NCBI GenBank assembly: GCA_905236685.1
Contig: CAJOPD010000070.1
Location: 1-21,902, forward strand
Direction of reading: 5' to 3'
DNA: 21,902 nt
Origin: an uncultured Clostridia bacterium
GTDB taxonomy: Bacteria > Bacillota > Clostridia > UBA1381
Positions 7,780 through 13,700 of this stretch are shown here, piece after piece. The translations under genes and the position numbers were made by a program. Position 1 is the stretch's first letter; each line of letters begins with the position of its first letter. The notes beneath the pieces were generated by a model. The model was not told the DNA's origin and made no database searches. It was given only the letters and a program-made list of their open reading frames with translations.

Positions 7780-9083
7780 TCTGATATTCCTTTCTTTTCG
7801 ATTTGGCTGAGATTTCTTTCCGCTTCCTTTTTCTCTTCGCCCATATACCACGCCCGCATTTCCGCAGGGCTTATAATTCCTTTGTCCAAAAGACGCAGCT
7901 TTTCGTCAAATTCGGTTTTTCTGTCTGCAATAATGCTGTCGTCGAAATCAAAGGAAACATAAAACTTCCCGCTCGGCGTGAGCGAGTATAAATCGGCAAG
8001 TATATCCATAGCGCATACCAGCTCTTTAAGTCCGTTTTTTAAAGCCGTCTGGATATCGCAGATATGCGTATAACTGCGCTGCTTTGACGCGCGGAATTCC
8101 TCCGCTGTCCTGTCGACATTTTCTATGTCGGAAAGGGTGCCGTACGCAAGACCTGCGCCAAATTCTATGCGCCGCAAAATTTCGTTCAATCCGTCCTTTA
8201 TCTCTTTTCCGCGAAGCTCGGGCGTCCAGTCCTCAAAAAGTGCGTCATCGCCTGTGTTTAACATTCTGTAAAGGCGCTTATCGGGAAGGCTCCTCTCGCC
8301 GTTTTTGTCACGGCGTACCGCGCTTTCATCAATATAAAGCGCGCGCTCGCCGCTTGAAAATTCCCATATCAAGCGCTCATACTGCTTTTCCGCGTCCTCG
8401 ATAAGCGGAATAACCTTTGCATAAACCGAAACGCCCAGCGGCGAGGTTATATCAATGCTGTTCGCCATCGGCATTTTTATATATGCAAAAAGAGGATTTT
8501 CCACACCCTCACAGGCTGTGTACGGCTCGATACCGCGCCAGAATTCCGTATCGGAAAGCGCAATGCTCCTGCCCAAATCATTAACCGATGAGGACAGAAA
8601 CGCATTGTTGCGGATTATGTAAAGACCGTTTTCAAAGCTGTGCCGCTCAATTCTTGTGAAAATGTTCTTTCCCGAAACAAATCTGTCCAAAAAAATCGCG
8701 TCTGTGATTTTCCCCGCCTCATCAAATTCGATGGGCACAAAATTTTCGGGCTGAATACGGCTTACCAAGATTTTTCCGTCCGAAACATAAGGCTTTAACA
8801 CAACTCCGCCCTTTGCGCAGGCGATTTCGGCAGTAATGCGCATACCCTTTAAGACCTCTTCATAAAAGCCGTTTAAAAAATCTGCGCGCGGGGAGCCCGA
8901 AATCTTTGATTTCATTTCAAGAGTTGCAAGCCTTGCCGTCTCCGAGGCGATTGAGGAAGCAAGGCACAGTCTGCTGTTTTGGCGGTACAGGCTGTCCCAC
9001 AGCTCAATTGCGGAAGCCATCAAATCGTTTTTTACGATATTGTTTGATGAAAGATAGTTTTTTAAGCTGAAAATACTTATCAC
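7776..9083 (-). CDS. Phage portal protein (SPP1 Gp6 / A118-like)
   Basis: 435 residues. Typical portal features are the N-terminal helices with LYRQNSRLCLASSIASETARLATLEMKSKI, a central domain with SIDITSPLGVSVYAKVIPLIEDAEKQYERLIWEF, and the C-terminal FGAGLAYGTLSDIENVDRTAEEFRASKQR helix followed by FDFDDSIIADRKTEFDEKLRLLDKGIISPAEMRAWY. This is the SPP1-gp6 portal family: a dodecameric ring at one capsid vertex through which DNA is packaged by the terminase. The family is usually 430-500 residues. The start is odd: the frame begins at GTG 9083-9081, which is itself part of an AAGGTGAT Shine-Dalgarno-like stretch, and no ATG or TTG lies at normal spacing after it. An ATT at 9074 would be well placed. 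The start is therefore uncertain by three codons. Confidence 0.82.
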   Translation of the reverse strand: MISIFSLKNYLSSNNIVKNDLMASAIELWDSLYRQNSRLCLASSIASETARLATLEMKSKISGSPRADFLNGFYEEVLKGMRITAEIACAKGGVVLKPYVSDGKILVSRIQPENFVPIEFDEAGKITDAIFLDRFVSGKNIFTRIERHSFENGLYIIRNNAFLSSSVNDLGRSIALSDTEFWRGIEPYTACEGVENPLFAYIKMPMANSIDITSPLGVSVYAKVIPLIEDAEKQYERLIWEFSSGERALYIDESAVRRDKNGERSLPDKRLYRMLNTGDDALFEDWTPELRGKEIKDGLNEILRRIEFGAGLAYGTLSDIENVDRTAEEFRASKQRSYTHICDIQTALKNGLKELVCAMDILADLYSLTPSGKFYVSFDFDDSIIADRKTEFDEKLRLLDKGIISPAEMRAWYMGEEKKEAERNLSQIEKKGISE

Positions 9084-9102
9084 CTTCTTTTATTAAGTTT
9101 TT

Positions 9103-10269
9103 TTACCATATTCTCTTTAATACGGTGTAGCAAAAATACCTCAAATCGTCCATTGCGTGATCGTTTTGCTTAATCGGACGGTCAGTATCCGATTGCTCGT
9201 CCCACCTGTATGAAGTAAATTCTGCTATAATGCCCTTACAGCTTGTGTGGATTTTGATTTTGTCCTCTGCCAAAAGTCCCGCCGTAAACCGAATACCGTC
9301 AAGCACTTCATTTCTCGCCTTTTTTACGGTAAATCGCCCGTGGCGGCGCACCGTTTCAATAAAGCTTGCTGCTGACGGGTCGATTATGATATATGAAACT
9401 GGCAGATTTCCCGAGAGTTTTTCAAGCTCGTCATAATACTCCTCATCGGTCATCTGGCGTCCGCTTTTTCTGCCGTCGTGGTAAAACTCACGAATACGCA
9501 TAGCCGTTTTGCCGTTTACGCACCAAAGCCCCATACTGCAAGGATTAAGAGTTCCGTAATCTATCGAAATATAGTATTCTCCGCCTTCAAGCATATCGGA
9601 GGATATATGCCTGCTTTCAGAAAACATAGGATAAATAAGCCCCTCCGCCAAAGCCCATTTTCCAAGAATAAACCGTTCAAAATAAACCGTTCCCCGATAC
9701 TCACGCTCCAAGTTTTTTACAAAGCTTTCCGGCAGCATAGGATTGTCATAAATCGTATAATGCTGTCTGAAAATATCCGCGTCGCTTTCCAAAAATTTCA
9801 AAAACCAATGGTTTGGACTGTCGGGGTTGCAGGTACCGTCAAACACGGAATTAGGCTTGTCGAGCCGCGATTTAAGCATCGAAAAGACCTCCTCGTTCCA
9901 GGTCGTGATTTCGTCGCCGTAGCAGTATTCAATGCCCGCTCCTTGAAGCTTTGAAACCTGCGTAATTTTGTCCGCACCTAAGGCGTGGCACTTTTTCCCG
10001 AACAGCATTACGGTGTTATCGCTCCCGATATTTCCGACAAGCCTGTCGCCCCAGATTGCCTGCATAGGCTCCAAAATATTCCGCGAAAGCGTACCCTTTG
10101 TATTGCCTAAAAGCACAATCAGTCCTTCGCCCTTACAACTCAAAATGCGCCTTGGGATTAAGAAGTAATCAAGATATGTCTTTCCGCTTCTCGTTGCACC
10201 CTCTTTAATATTCCACCTGTGGTCCGCATTTTTCCAAAACTCCTTCTGCTTATCGGTCAGCCTCAGCAT
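9103..10269 (-). CDS. terL: Terminase large subunit (PBSX-type TerL)
   Basis: 388 residues; the ATPase-nuclease motor that packages DNA through the portal. The Walker A motif GATRSGKT lies at about residues 24-31, Walker B YCYGDE at 115-120 and a coupling motif GTCNPD at 145-150. The RNase H-fold nuclease has acidic residues D237 (SIDYGT), D297 (IIIDPSA) and D374/D375 (HAMDDLRYF). Order and spacing match the PBSX/XtmB-like terminase family. I chose ATG 10269 (MLRLTDKQKEFW), with GGGAG 6 nt upstream; the frame extends in frame to 10317 but without a good ribosome binding site. It overlaps the small subunit gene by 20 nt. No HNH endonuclease gene is next to the terminase, which fits headful rather than cos packaging (inference). 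Confidence 0.9.
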   Translation of the reverse strand: MLRLTDKQKEFWKNADHRWNIKEGATRSGKTYLDYFLIPRRILSCKGEGLIVLLGNTKGTLSRNILEPMQAIWGDRLVGNIGSDNTVMLFGKKCHALGADKITQVSKLQGAGIEYCYGDEITTWNEEVFSMLKSRLDKPNSVFDGTCNPDSPNHWFLKFLESDADIFRQHYTIYDNPMLPESFVKNLEREYRGTVYFERFILGKWALAEGLIYPMFSESRHISSDMLEGGEYYISIDYGTLNPCSMGLWCVNGKTAMRIREFYHDGRKSGRQMTDEEYYDELEKLSGNLPVSYIIIDPSAASFIETVRRHGRFTVKKARNEVLDGIRFTAGLLAEDKIKIHTSCKGIIAEFTSYRWDEQSDTDRPIKQNDHAMDDLRYFCYTVLKRIW

Positions 10270-10693
10270 CAATATCTCCCATAATCTTTTCCAGCCTCCT
10301 GAAAACCTCGTTGTCATTCTCTGCCGGTTTATCGCGCCATTTTTGAGGACATCTGTTTTTCAGCCACACCGCCGCCGCCGTTATATCGGGCGGCACCTCC
10401 TTTGAAACAGTAGTCACTTCCTCCTGACCGTTCGCTTTTAACACCCGCTTTTCCTCCGATGCGAAAAATCCGAGCGCTTTTTTCAAAAGTGCCTCCTCAA
10501 CCATTGCGTCCGTCTGCTCCCTGTCATACATCAGCGCCTCGCTAAGCCGCGGATTATTCTTCCCAAGACGCTCCAATTTTTTTGCGGAAATCCCGATTTT
10601 TTCCGCGATTTTGCCTACACTTGCTCCGTTCCTCCGCCACGAAGCAATAAGCAGCAGCCCGCCCCGTGCAAGCCAAAAATCTGTTTTTGCCAT
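10250..10693 (-). CDS. terS: Terminase small subunit
   Basis: 147 residues starting MAKTDFWLARGGLLLIASW. A helix-turn-helix follows (ASVGKIAEKIGISAKKLERLGKNNPRLSEAL), then a helical KKALGFFASEEKRVLKANGQEEV segment and a C-terminal PPDITAAAVWLKNRCPQKWRDKP motif. This is the usual layout of small terminase subunits of PBSX/XtmA type, which recognise packaging DNA and regulate TerL. I chose ATG 10693, which follows GGAGGGAG by a few bases; an upstream in-frame extension to 10750 has no comparable site. It is the first structural/packaging gene after the regulator. Confidence 0.85.
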   Translation of the reverse strand: MAKTDFWLARGGLLLIASWRRNGASVGKIAEKIGISAKKLERLGKNNPRLSEALMYDREQTDAMVEEALLKKALGFFASEEKRVLKANGQEEVTTVSKEVPPDITAAAVWLKNRCPQKWRDKPAENDNEVFRRLEKIMGDIDAEADR

Positions 10694-10753
10694 TTTTCTC
10701 CCTCCAAATTTATTTAATATTATCATAATTTGTCGGGACATATGGGACAACTT

Positions 10754-11068
10754 TTATGCCCCTGCTTTTTCTAAAAATCTGTAAAATCTTTTCTTTACCG
10801 TGTATTCCGAGTTCATACCGCCAATCCTGTCCGCAACGGCATTCCAGCTCAAAAGATTAAAACATCTGAGCTTTACAATCAGCCTTGTCTGCGGGTCGTC
10901 AATCGCCATAATGAAATTGACAATATCCTGCCGCTTTTCTTTAAGCTCCGAAAGCCGTTTTTCAATCTGCATTTTTTTGGCGCCGTCCTTCACCTTTTTT
11001 GCGTCTTCAATCCACGATTCTATCTCCTTATCCAAATAATAAATCTGCATTAAATCGTTTTTTGTCAT
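10754..11068 (-). CDS. Sigma-region-4-like phage late regulator
   Basis: 104 residues starting MTKNDLMQIYYLDKEIESWIEDA. The N-terminal half is a charged coiled-coil-like helix pair; the C-terminal half (DPQTRLIVKLRCFNLLSWNAVADRIGGMNSEYTVKKRFYRFLEKAG) is a helix-turn-helix resembling sigma-70 region 4. Proteins of this type (RinA/ArpU/Xpf-like late activators) are commonly encoded just before the terminase genes and switch on the late operon. Here it lies directly before terS, as xpf does before xtmA in PBSX. I chose ATG 11068, with AAGGAG 6 nt upstream; a TTG at 11086 overlaps that site and is unlikely. Whether it acts as activator or sigma factor is inferred, and I see no separate late promoter between it and terS. 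Confidence 0.68.
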   Translation of the reverse strand: MTKNDLMQIYYLDKEIESWIEDAKKVKDGAKKMQIEKRLSELKEKRQDIVNFIMAIDDPQTRLIVKLRCFNLLSWNAVADRIGGMNSEYTVKKRFYRFLEKAGA

Positions 11069-11082
11069 AAATAACTCCTTTT

Positions 11083-11280
11083 TCAAAAAAGCTCGTCGTA
11101 ATAGATTTTACTTACACATTCCTCACAGCCGATTATATCTCCGTGGCAATCCTTCAATAAAAAATCCCAGTCGCTGCTGCTGCAAACGGGACATTTTATT
11201 TCCGATTCTTCACCGTAATCTGCACCGTAGTTCATCGTTCTGGAACGCTCCATACGCATTATCTCGGCATATCCGTTCAT
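11083..11280 (-). CDS. Small zinc-ribbon phage protein, first gene of the early transcript
   Basis: 65 residues starting MNGYAEIMRMERSRTMNY. It carries two CxxC knuckles (CPVC at about 30-33 and CEEC at 52-55) separated by 18 residues, a zinc-ribbon layout seen in many small proteins of clostridial prophages. The start follows AAGGGGG by 7 nt; a longer reading frame to 11355 runs through the operators and has no ribosome binding site. It is the first gene downstream of the operator-controlled minus promoter and is followed by the late regulator. Function unknown; DNA- or protein-binding is a guess from the zinc motif. Confidence 0.65.
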   Translation of the reverse strand: MNGYAEIMRMERSRTMNYGADYGEESEIKCPVCSSSDWDFLLKDCHGDIIGCEECVSKIYYDELF

Positions 11281-11320
11281 ATATTTCCCCCTTCCCTGTA
11301 AATTTTCCGTCCGCACTAAG

Positions 11321-11334
11321 TCCACATTTTGTGA
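11321..11334. promoter_or_regulatory. Putative repressor operator O1
   Basis: TCCACATTTTGTGA, an imperfect copy of the 14-base element ACCACATTTCGTGT found three more times in this intergenic region. It lies downstream of the minus promoter, inside the leader of the zinc-ribbon gene, where a bound repressor would block transcription. Centre-to-centre distance to O2 is 30 bp, about three helical turns. Confidence 0.6.
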
Positions 11335-11345
11335 TTTGTTACGAC

Positions 11346-11374
11346 ATTTAACCACATTTCGTGTAATTTGTCAA
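11346..11374 (-). promoter_or_regulatory. Early (lytic) promoter, repressor-controlled
   Basis: On the minus strand TTGACA (11374-11369) is followed after 17 bp by TTAAAT (11351-11346). The spacer contains operator O2. Transcription would start near 11339 and read the zinc-ribbon gene, the regulator and the packaging/structural operon. The -10 is imperfect (4 of 6), which fits a promoter that is weak or assisted. Confidence 0.6.
11351..11364. promoter_or_regulatory. Putative repressor operator O2
   Basis: ACCACATTTCGTGT, with CAC...GTG dyad symmetry, located between the -35 and -10 of the minus promoter. Identical in sequence to O4, which has the mirror-equivalent place in the repressor's own promoter. 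Occupancy would exclude RNA polymerase. Confidence 0.68.
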
Positions 11375-11383
11375 GTATTTTTA

Positions 11384-11397
11384 ACACGATTTGTGGT
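11384..11397. promoter_or_regulatory. Putative repressor operator O3 (inverted)
   Basis: ACACGATTTGTGGT, the same element in the opposite orientation, one base different from the exact reverse complement of O2/O4. It lies between the two divergent promoters, 33 bp centre-to-centre from O2 and 59 bp from O4, so it could support cooperative binding or looping. Confidence 0.6.
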
Positions 11398-11434
11398 ATT
11401 TTAACAAAATTTTCTAATTATTTTCGTAAAAGTA

Positions 11435-11463
11435 TTGACAAAACCACATTTCGTGTATAAAAT
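11435..11463 (+). promoter_or_regulatory. Repressor promoter (autoregulated)
   Basis: TTGACA (11435-11440), 17-bp spacer, TAAAAT (11458-11463), with the repressor gene ATG at 11506. Operator O4 fills the spacer, predicting autorepression. The layout mirrors that of the divergent minus promoter. Confidence 0.7.
11443..11456. promoter_or_regulatory. Putative repressor operator O4
   Basis: ACCACATTTCGTGT, identical to O2, lying between the -35 and -10 of the repressor promoter. Together with O1-O3 it defines a four-site switch. Confidence 0.68.
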
Positions 11464-11505
11464 TATTGTTGAAAAATGTAGAAAAAAATAAAAAGGAGTA
11501 AAATT

Positions 11506-12141
11506 ATGTTTGGAGAAATACTTAAAGATTTGCGGAAGCGGGAGGGGCTTTCACAGGCAGAGCTTGCAGACATTTTAGGCATATCAAAAAGTGCAGTCGG
11601 TATGTATGAGCAGAATAAGCGCAGCCCACATTCCGACGACCTTTTAAAGCGTATTGCGGGATATTTCGGCGTCACAATAGATTATCTGAAAGATTTCTCG
11701 GGCGGGTTTTCCTCCGCTGATTTTGACAGGCTCGGTATAGGCAGAATTTCAAGAAAGCGCTTTCGTATGCTGGGAAAAATCGCCTGCGGAGAGCCGATTA
11801 TGTGCGATGAGGATTATGAAACGACCGTTCAGACGGAAGGCGATATTCAGGCAGATTTTTGTGTGACGGCGCAAGGCGACAGTATGATAAATGCACGCAT
11901 TTTAGACGGTGATATTGTCTTTGTCCGTGAGCAGTCAATGGTGGAAAACGGCGAAATTGCCGTAATTATTGTGAATGATGATGAAGTAACGCTCAAAAGA
12001 TTTTATTATTACCCCGAAAATGAACGGGTGATTTTGCAAGCGGAAAATCCAAAATATCAGCCTATGGTTTTTGAAGGCGAACAGCTCGGGCATATACGGA
12101 TTTTGGGCAAAGCGGTGGCGTTTAACAGCAAAATAAGATAA
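11506..12141 (+). CDS. LexA/CI-type self-cleaving phage repressor (HTH-XRE + S24 peptidase)
   Basis: 211 residues. Residues 1-60 form an XRE helix-turn-helix (LSQAELADILGISKSAVGMYEQNKRSP). Residues about 88-211 form a peptidase S24/LexA-like domain with a Cys-Gly cleavage site (IACGEP, C94-G95), catalytic Ser126 in QGDSM and Lys164 in EVTLKRFYYY; the Ser-Lys spacing is close to that of LexA. Such repressors hold the lytic promoter off and self-cleave when RecA filaments form, so induction by DNA damage is expected (family knowledge). GGAG lies about 9 nt before the ATG. The gene is divergent from the structural operon across four operators and convergent with host spoVT across a shared terminator. 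No integrase follows it, which is unusual for a prophage. Confidence 0.92.
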   Translation: MFGEILKDLRKREGLSQAELADILGISKSAVGMYEQNKRSPHSDDLLKRIAGYFGVTIDYLKDFSGGFSSADFDRLGIGRISRKRFRMLGKIACGEPIMCDEDYETTVQTEGDIQADFCVTAQGDSMINARILDGDIVFVREQSMVENGEIAVIIVNDDEVTLKRFYYYPENERVILQAENPKYQPMVFEGEQLGHIRILGKAVAFNSKIR

Positions 12142-12174
12142 AAAAACTTTCCTCAAAAGAGGAAAGATTTTTTT
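12141..12174. terminator. Bidirectional terminator between repressor and spoVT
   Basis: CTTTCCTC (12147-12154) pairs with GAGGAAAG (12159-12166) around an AAAA loop. An A-run precedes it and a T-run follows, so it works as an intrinsic terminator for both convergent genes. It marks the visible boundary between the phage cluster and the host gene. Confidence 0.88.
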
Positions 12175-12712
12175 AGCCTTCCATATGCTTGCCCAAAAAG
12201 CCAGCTGCGGCTTCGGCAAGTTTAACTTCCGTTTCGGTCGGGTTCTGGCTGTCCTTCATAACAAAAATTACCGAGCCTATCGTGTCGCCCTCCGATACAA
12301 TCGGCACAACAACTCCCGCACTGCAATTATCGACGCCCTCGGCTATTGAAACTCCTTGATTTGTACCTTGTGACTTAAAGGACTCCTTTTCGCTCATAAG
12401 GTTTTCTATTTGGGAGCTTACCCTTTTTTCCATAAAATCCTTCTTGGATACACCCGAAACCGCTATTATGTTGTCACGGTCGGTTATAAGGGTAGGAACG
12501 CCTGTTGTTTTGTTCAGCGTTTCAGCGTAAGTTATCGCAAAATCGCCAAGCTCGCCTATCGGGGAATATTTTTTGAAGATGACTTCGCCGTCCTTTTCGG
12601 TGTAGATTTCCAGCGGGTCGCCCTCACGGATACGCATTGTGCGGCGTATTTCCTTGGGGATTACTACCCTGCCCAAATCGTCTATTCTCCTTACAATTCC
12701 TGTTGCTTTCAT
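12173..12712 (-). CDS. spoVT: Stage V sporulation protein T
   Basis: 179 residues, the usual SpoVT length. The N-terminal AbrB-type swapped-hairpin DNA-binding domain (MKATGIVRRIDDLGRVVIPKEIRRTMRIREGD in outline, residues 1-50) is followed by a GAF-like sensory domain (from about residue 60, including VSIAEGVDNCSAGVVVPI and TIGSVIFVM). SpoVT is a forespore transcription factor that modulates sigma-G-dependent genes and so affects spore coat and germination properties. AAGGAG lies about 8 nt before the ATG. Upstream, GCATA (12778-12774) and GCAGAAAATA (12759-12750) resemble a forespore sigma promoter. Its presence shows the host is a spore former. It converges on the phage repressor and shares its terminator. 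Confidence 0.94.
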   Translation of the reverse strand: MKATGIVRRIDDLGRVVIPKEIRRTMRIREGDPLEIYTEKDGEVIFKKYSPIGELGDFAITYAETLNKTTGVPTLITDRDNIIAVSGVSKKDFMEKRVSSQIENLMSEKESFKSQGTNQGVSIAEGVDNCSAGVVVPIVSEGDTIGSVIFVMKDSQNPTETEVKLAEAAAGFLGKHMEG

Positions 12713-12749
12713 TTATAAAACTCCTTTTGCTTTTTTTAGTTTGCCCCTC

Positions 12750-12778
12750 TATTTTCTGCAAAAGGTGTCAATTTATGC
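12750..12778 (-). promoter_or_regulatory. Possible sigma-F/G promoter of spoVT
   Basis: GCATA, a 14-bp gap, then GCAGAAAATA on the minus strand. This matches the forespore-type pattern (GYWTA / GGnRAnAMTW) at all but one -10 position. The same arrangement with the same gap precedes spoVAD. No vegetative -10 fits the TTGACA at 12771-12766. Confidence 0.5.
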
Positions 12779-12817
12779 AGTTTTTGAAATATTAAGAATG
12801 GAAATTTTTAGTTTTTT

Positions 12818-13348
12818 TCAGCAATATGTATCCTTATACGCGTCCATACACTTTCTTATAACTTTTTTTGCCTCTTCATTTCCAAGCACTTCATTTACTA
12901 CCGTTTCCTTGCCTTCAAGGGTTTTGTAAACCCTGAAAAAGTGCATTATTTCCTCAAACATATGCTCGGGAAGCTCAGAGATATCCTTATAATCGGTATA
13001 CGCGGGGTCATTTGTCGGGATTGCTATGATTTTTTCATCAATGTCATCGTCATCGGTCATTTTCATCACGCCTATGGGATAACATTCAACGAGCGTCATC
13101 GGCAAAATATCCTTTTGGCAGATTACCAAAACATCTAAGGGGTCGTGGTCCTCAGCGTATGTACGCGGAATAAATCCGTAGTTGGCGGGGTAATGCGTTG
13201 AGGTATAAAGTACCCTGTCCAAGCGCAAAAGACCTGTTTCCTTGTCCATTTCATACTTGTTTTTACAGCCGTACGGGATTTCAATTACTGCCATAAATTT
13301 TTCCGGGGAAATCCGCTTCGGGCTTATATCGTGCCATATATTTGACAT
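12818..13348 (-). CDS. ppa: Inorganic pyrophosphatase (class I)
   Basis: 176 residues starting MSNIWHDISPKRI. It hydrolyses pyrophosphate to two phosphates, pulling biosynthetic reactions forward in the cytoplasm. The class I signature DHDPLDVLV carries the metal-binding Asp residues 67, 69 and 72. Other conserved parts are VIEIPYGCKNKYE, LYTSTHYPANYGFIPRTY and the acidic MTDDDDIDEKIIAI loop. The length is normal for a bacterial family I enzyme. ATG 13348 is chosen because GGGAGGA lies about 7 nt upstream; a TTG at 13366 overlaps that site. A vegetative promoter is visible at 13380-13408. spoVT lies downstream on the same strand with no clear terminator between. Confidence 0.93.
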   Translation of the reverse strand: MSNIWHDISPKRISPEKFMAVIEIPYGCKNKYEMDKETGLLRLDRVLYTSTHYPANYGFIPRTYAEDHDPLDVLVICQKDILPMTLVECYPIGVMKMTDDDDIDEKIIAIPTNDPAYTDYKDISELPEHMFEEIMHFFRVYKTLEGKETVVNEVLGNEEAKKVIRKCMDAYKDTYC

Positions 13349-13379
13349 TATAATTCCTCCCTGCAAATAAGTGTAATTT

Positions 13380-13408
13380 ATTTTAGCACATCTTTCTCAT
13401 AAAATCAA
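13380..13408 (-). promoter_or_regulatory. Vegetative promoter of ppa
   Basis: TTGATT (13408-13403), 17-bp spacer, TAAAAT (13385-13380) on the minus strand, about 30 bp upstream of the ppa start. It is back-to-back with the tRNA-Pro promoter. Confidence 0.65.
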
Positions 13409-13432
13409 CTCGTATTTTTTAAATAAAAACAC

Positions 13433-13461
13433 TTGAAATTTATATTTTTGTGTGATATAAT
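13433..13461 (+). promoter_or_regulatory. Promoter of tRNA-Pro
   Basis: TTGAAA (13433-13438), 17-bp spacer, perfect TATAAT (13456-13461), with the tRNA starting 33 bp further on. Confidence 0.75.
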
Positions 13462-13493
13462 GCTTTTCGTCGCTTGGTAAAAAGCGTCAAAAA

Positions 13494-13570
13494 CGGGAAT
13501 TAGCGCAGTTTGGTAGCGCGCATCGTTCGGGACGATGAGGCCGCAGGTTCAAATCCTGTATTCCCGACCA
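13494..13570 (+). tRNA. tRNA-Pro (anticodon CGG)
   Basis: A 77-nt gene with encoded CCA. The acceptor stem CGGGAAT (13494-13500) pairs with ATTCCCG (13560-13566). The anticodon stem CATCG/CGATG encloses the loop TTCGGGA with anticodon CGG at 13528-13530, reading Pro codon CCG. The T arm GCAGG TTCAAAT CCTGT and the D arm with TTTGGTA are normal. It is a single tRNA with its own promoter and terminator. Just downstream lies an AT-rich region with degraded genes. Confidence 0.95.
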
Positions 13571-13573
13571 GCG

Positions 13574-13608
13574 TCGGAACAAGCGGAAAATCGCTCGTTC
13601 CGATTTTT
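13574..13608 (+). terminator. Terminator of tRNA-Pro
   Basis: A stem of TCGGAACAAGCG (13574-13585) with CGCTCGTTCCGA (13592-13603), one mismatch, 6-nt loop, followed by TTTTT. It lies immediately after the tRNA CCA end. Confidence 0.85.
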
Positions 13609-13700
13609 GTTTCTCAAAAATCAGTCACATCAAAAACCGATATGTTAAACGACATTAAAGTAAAAGTCAATGAAACAAAATCGCTTTTTTATAAAATCAC

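Noticed and set aside
12766..12771. TTGACA upstream of spoVT as a vegetative promoter
   Set aside because: No acceptable -10 lies at 16-18 bp; the overlapping forespore-type elements fit better.
13494..13570. tRNA-Pro as the attachment site of the phage cluster
   Set aside because: Two host genes (spoVT, ppa) lie between it and the phage genes, and I saw no copy of the tRNA 3' end near the repressor end of the cluster.
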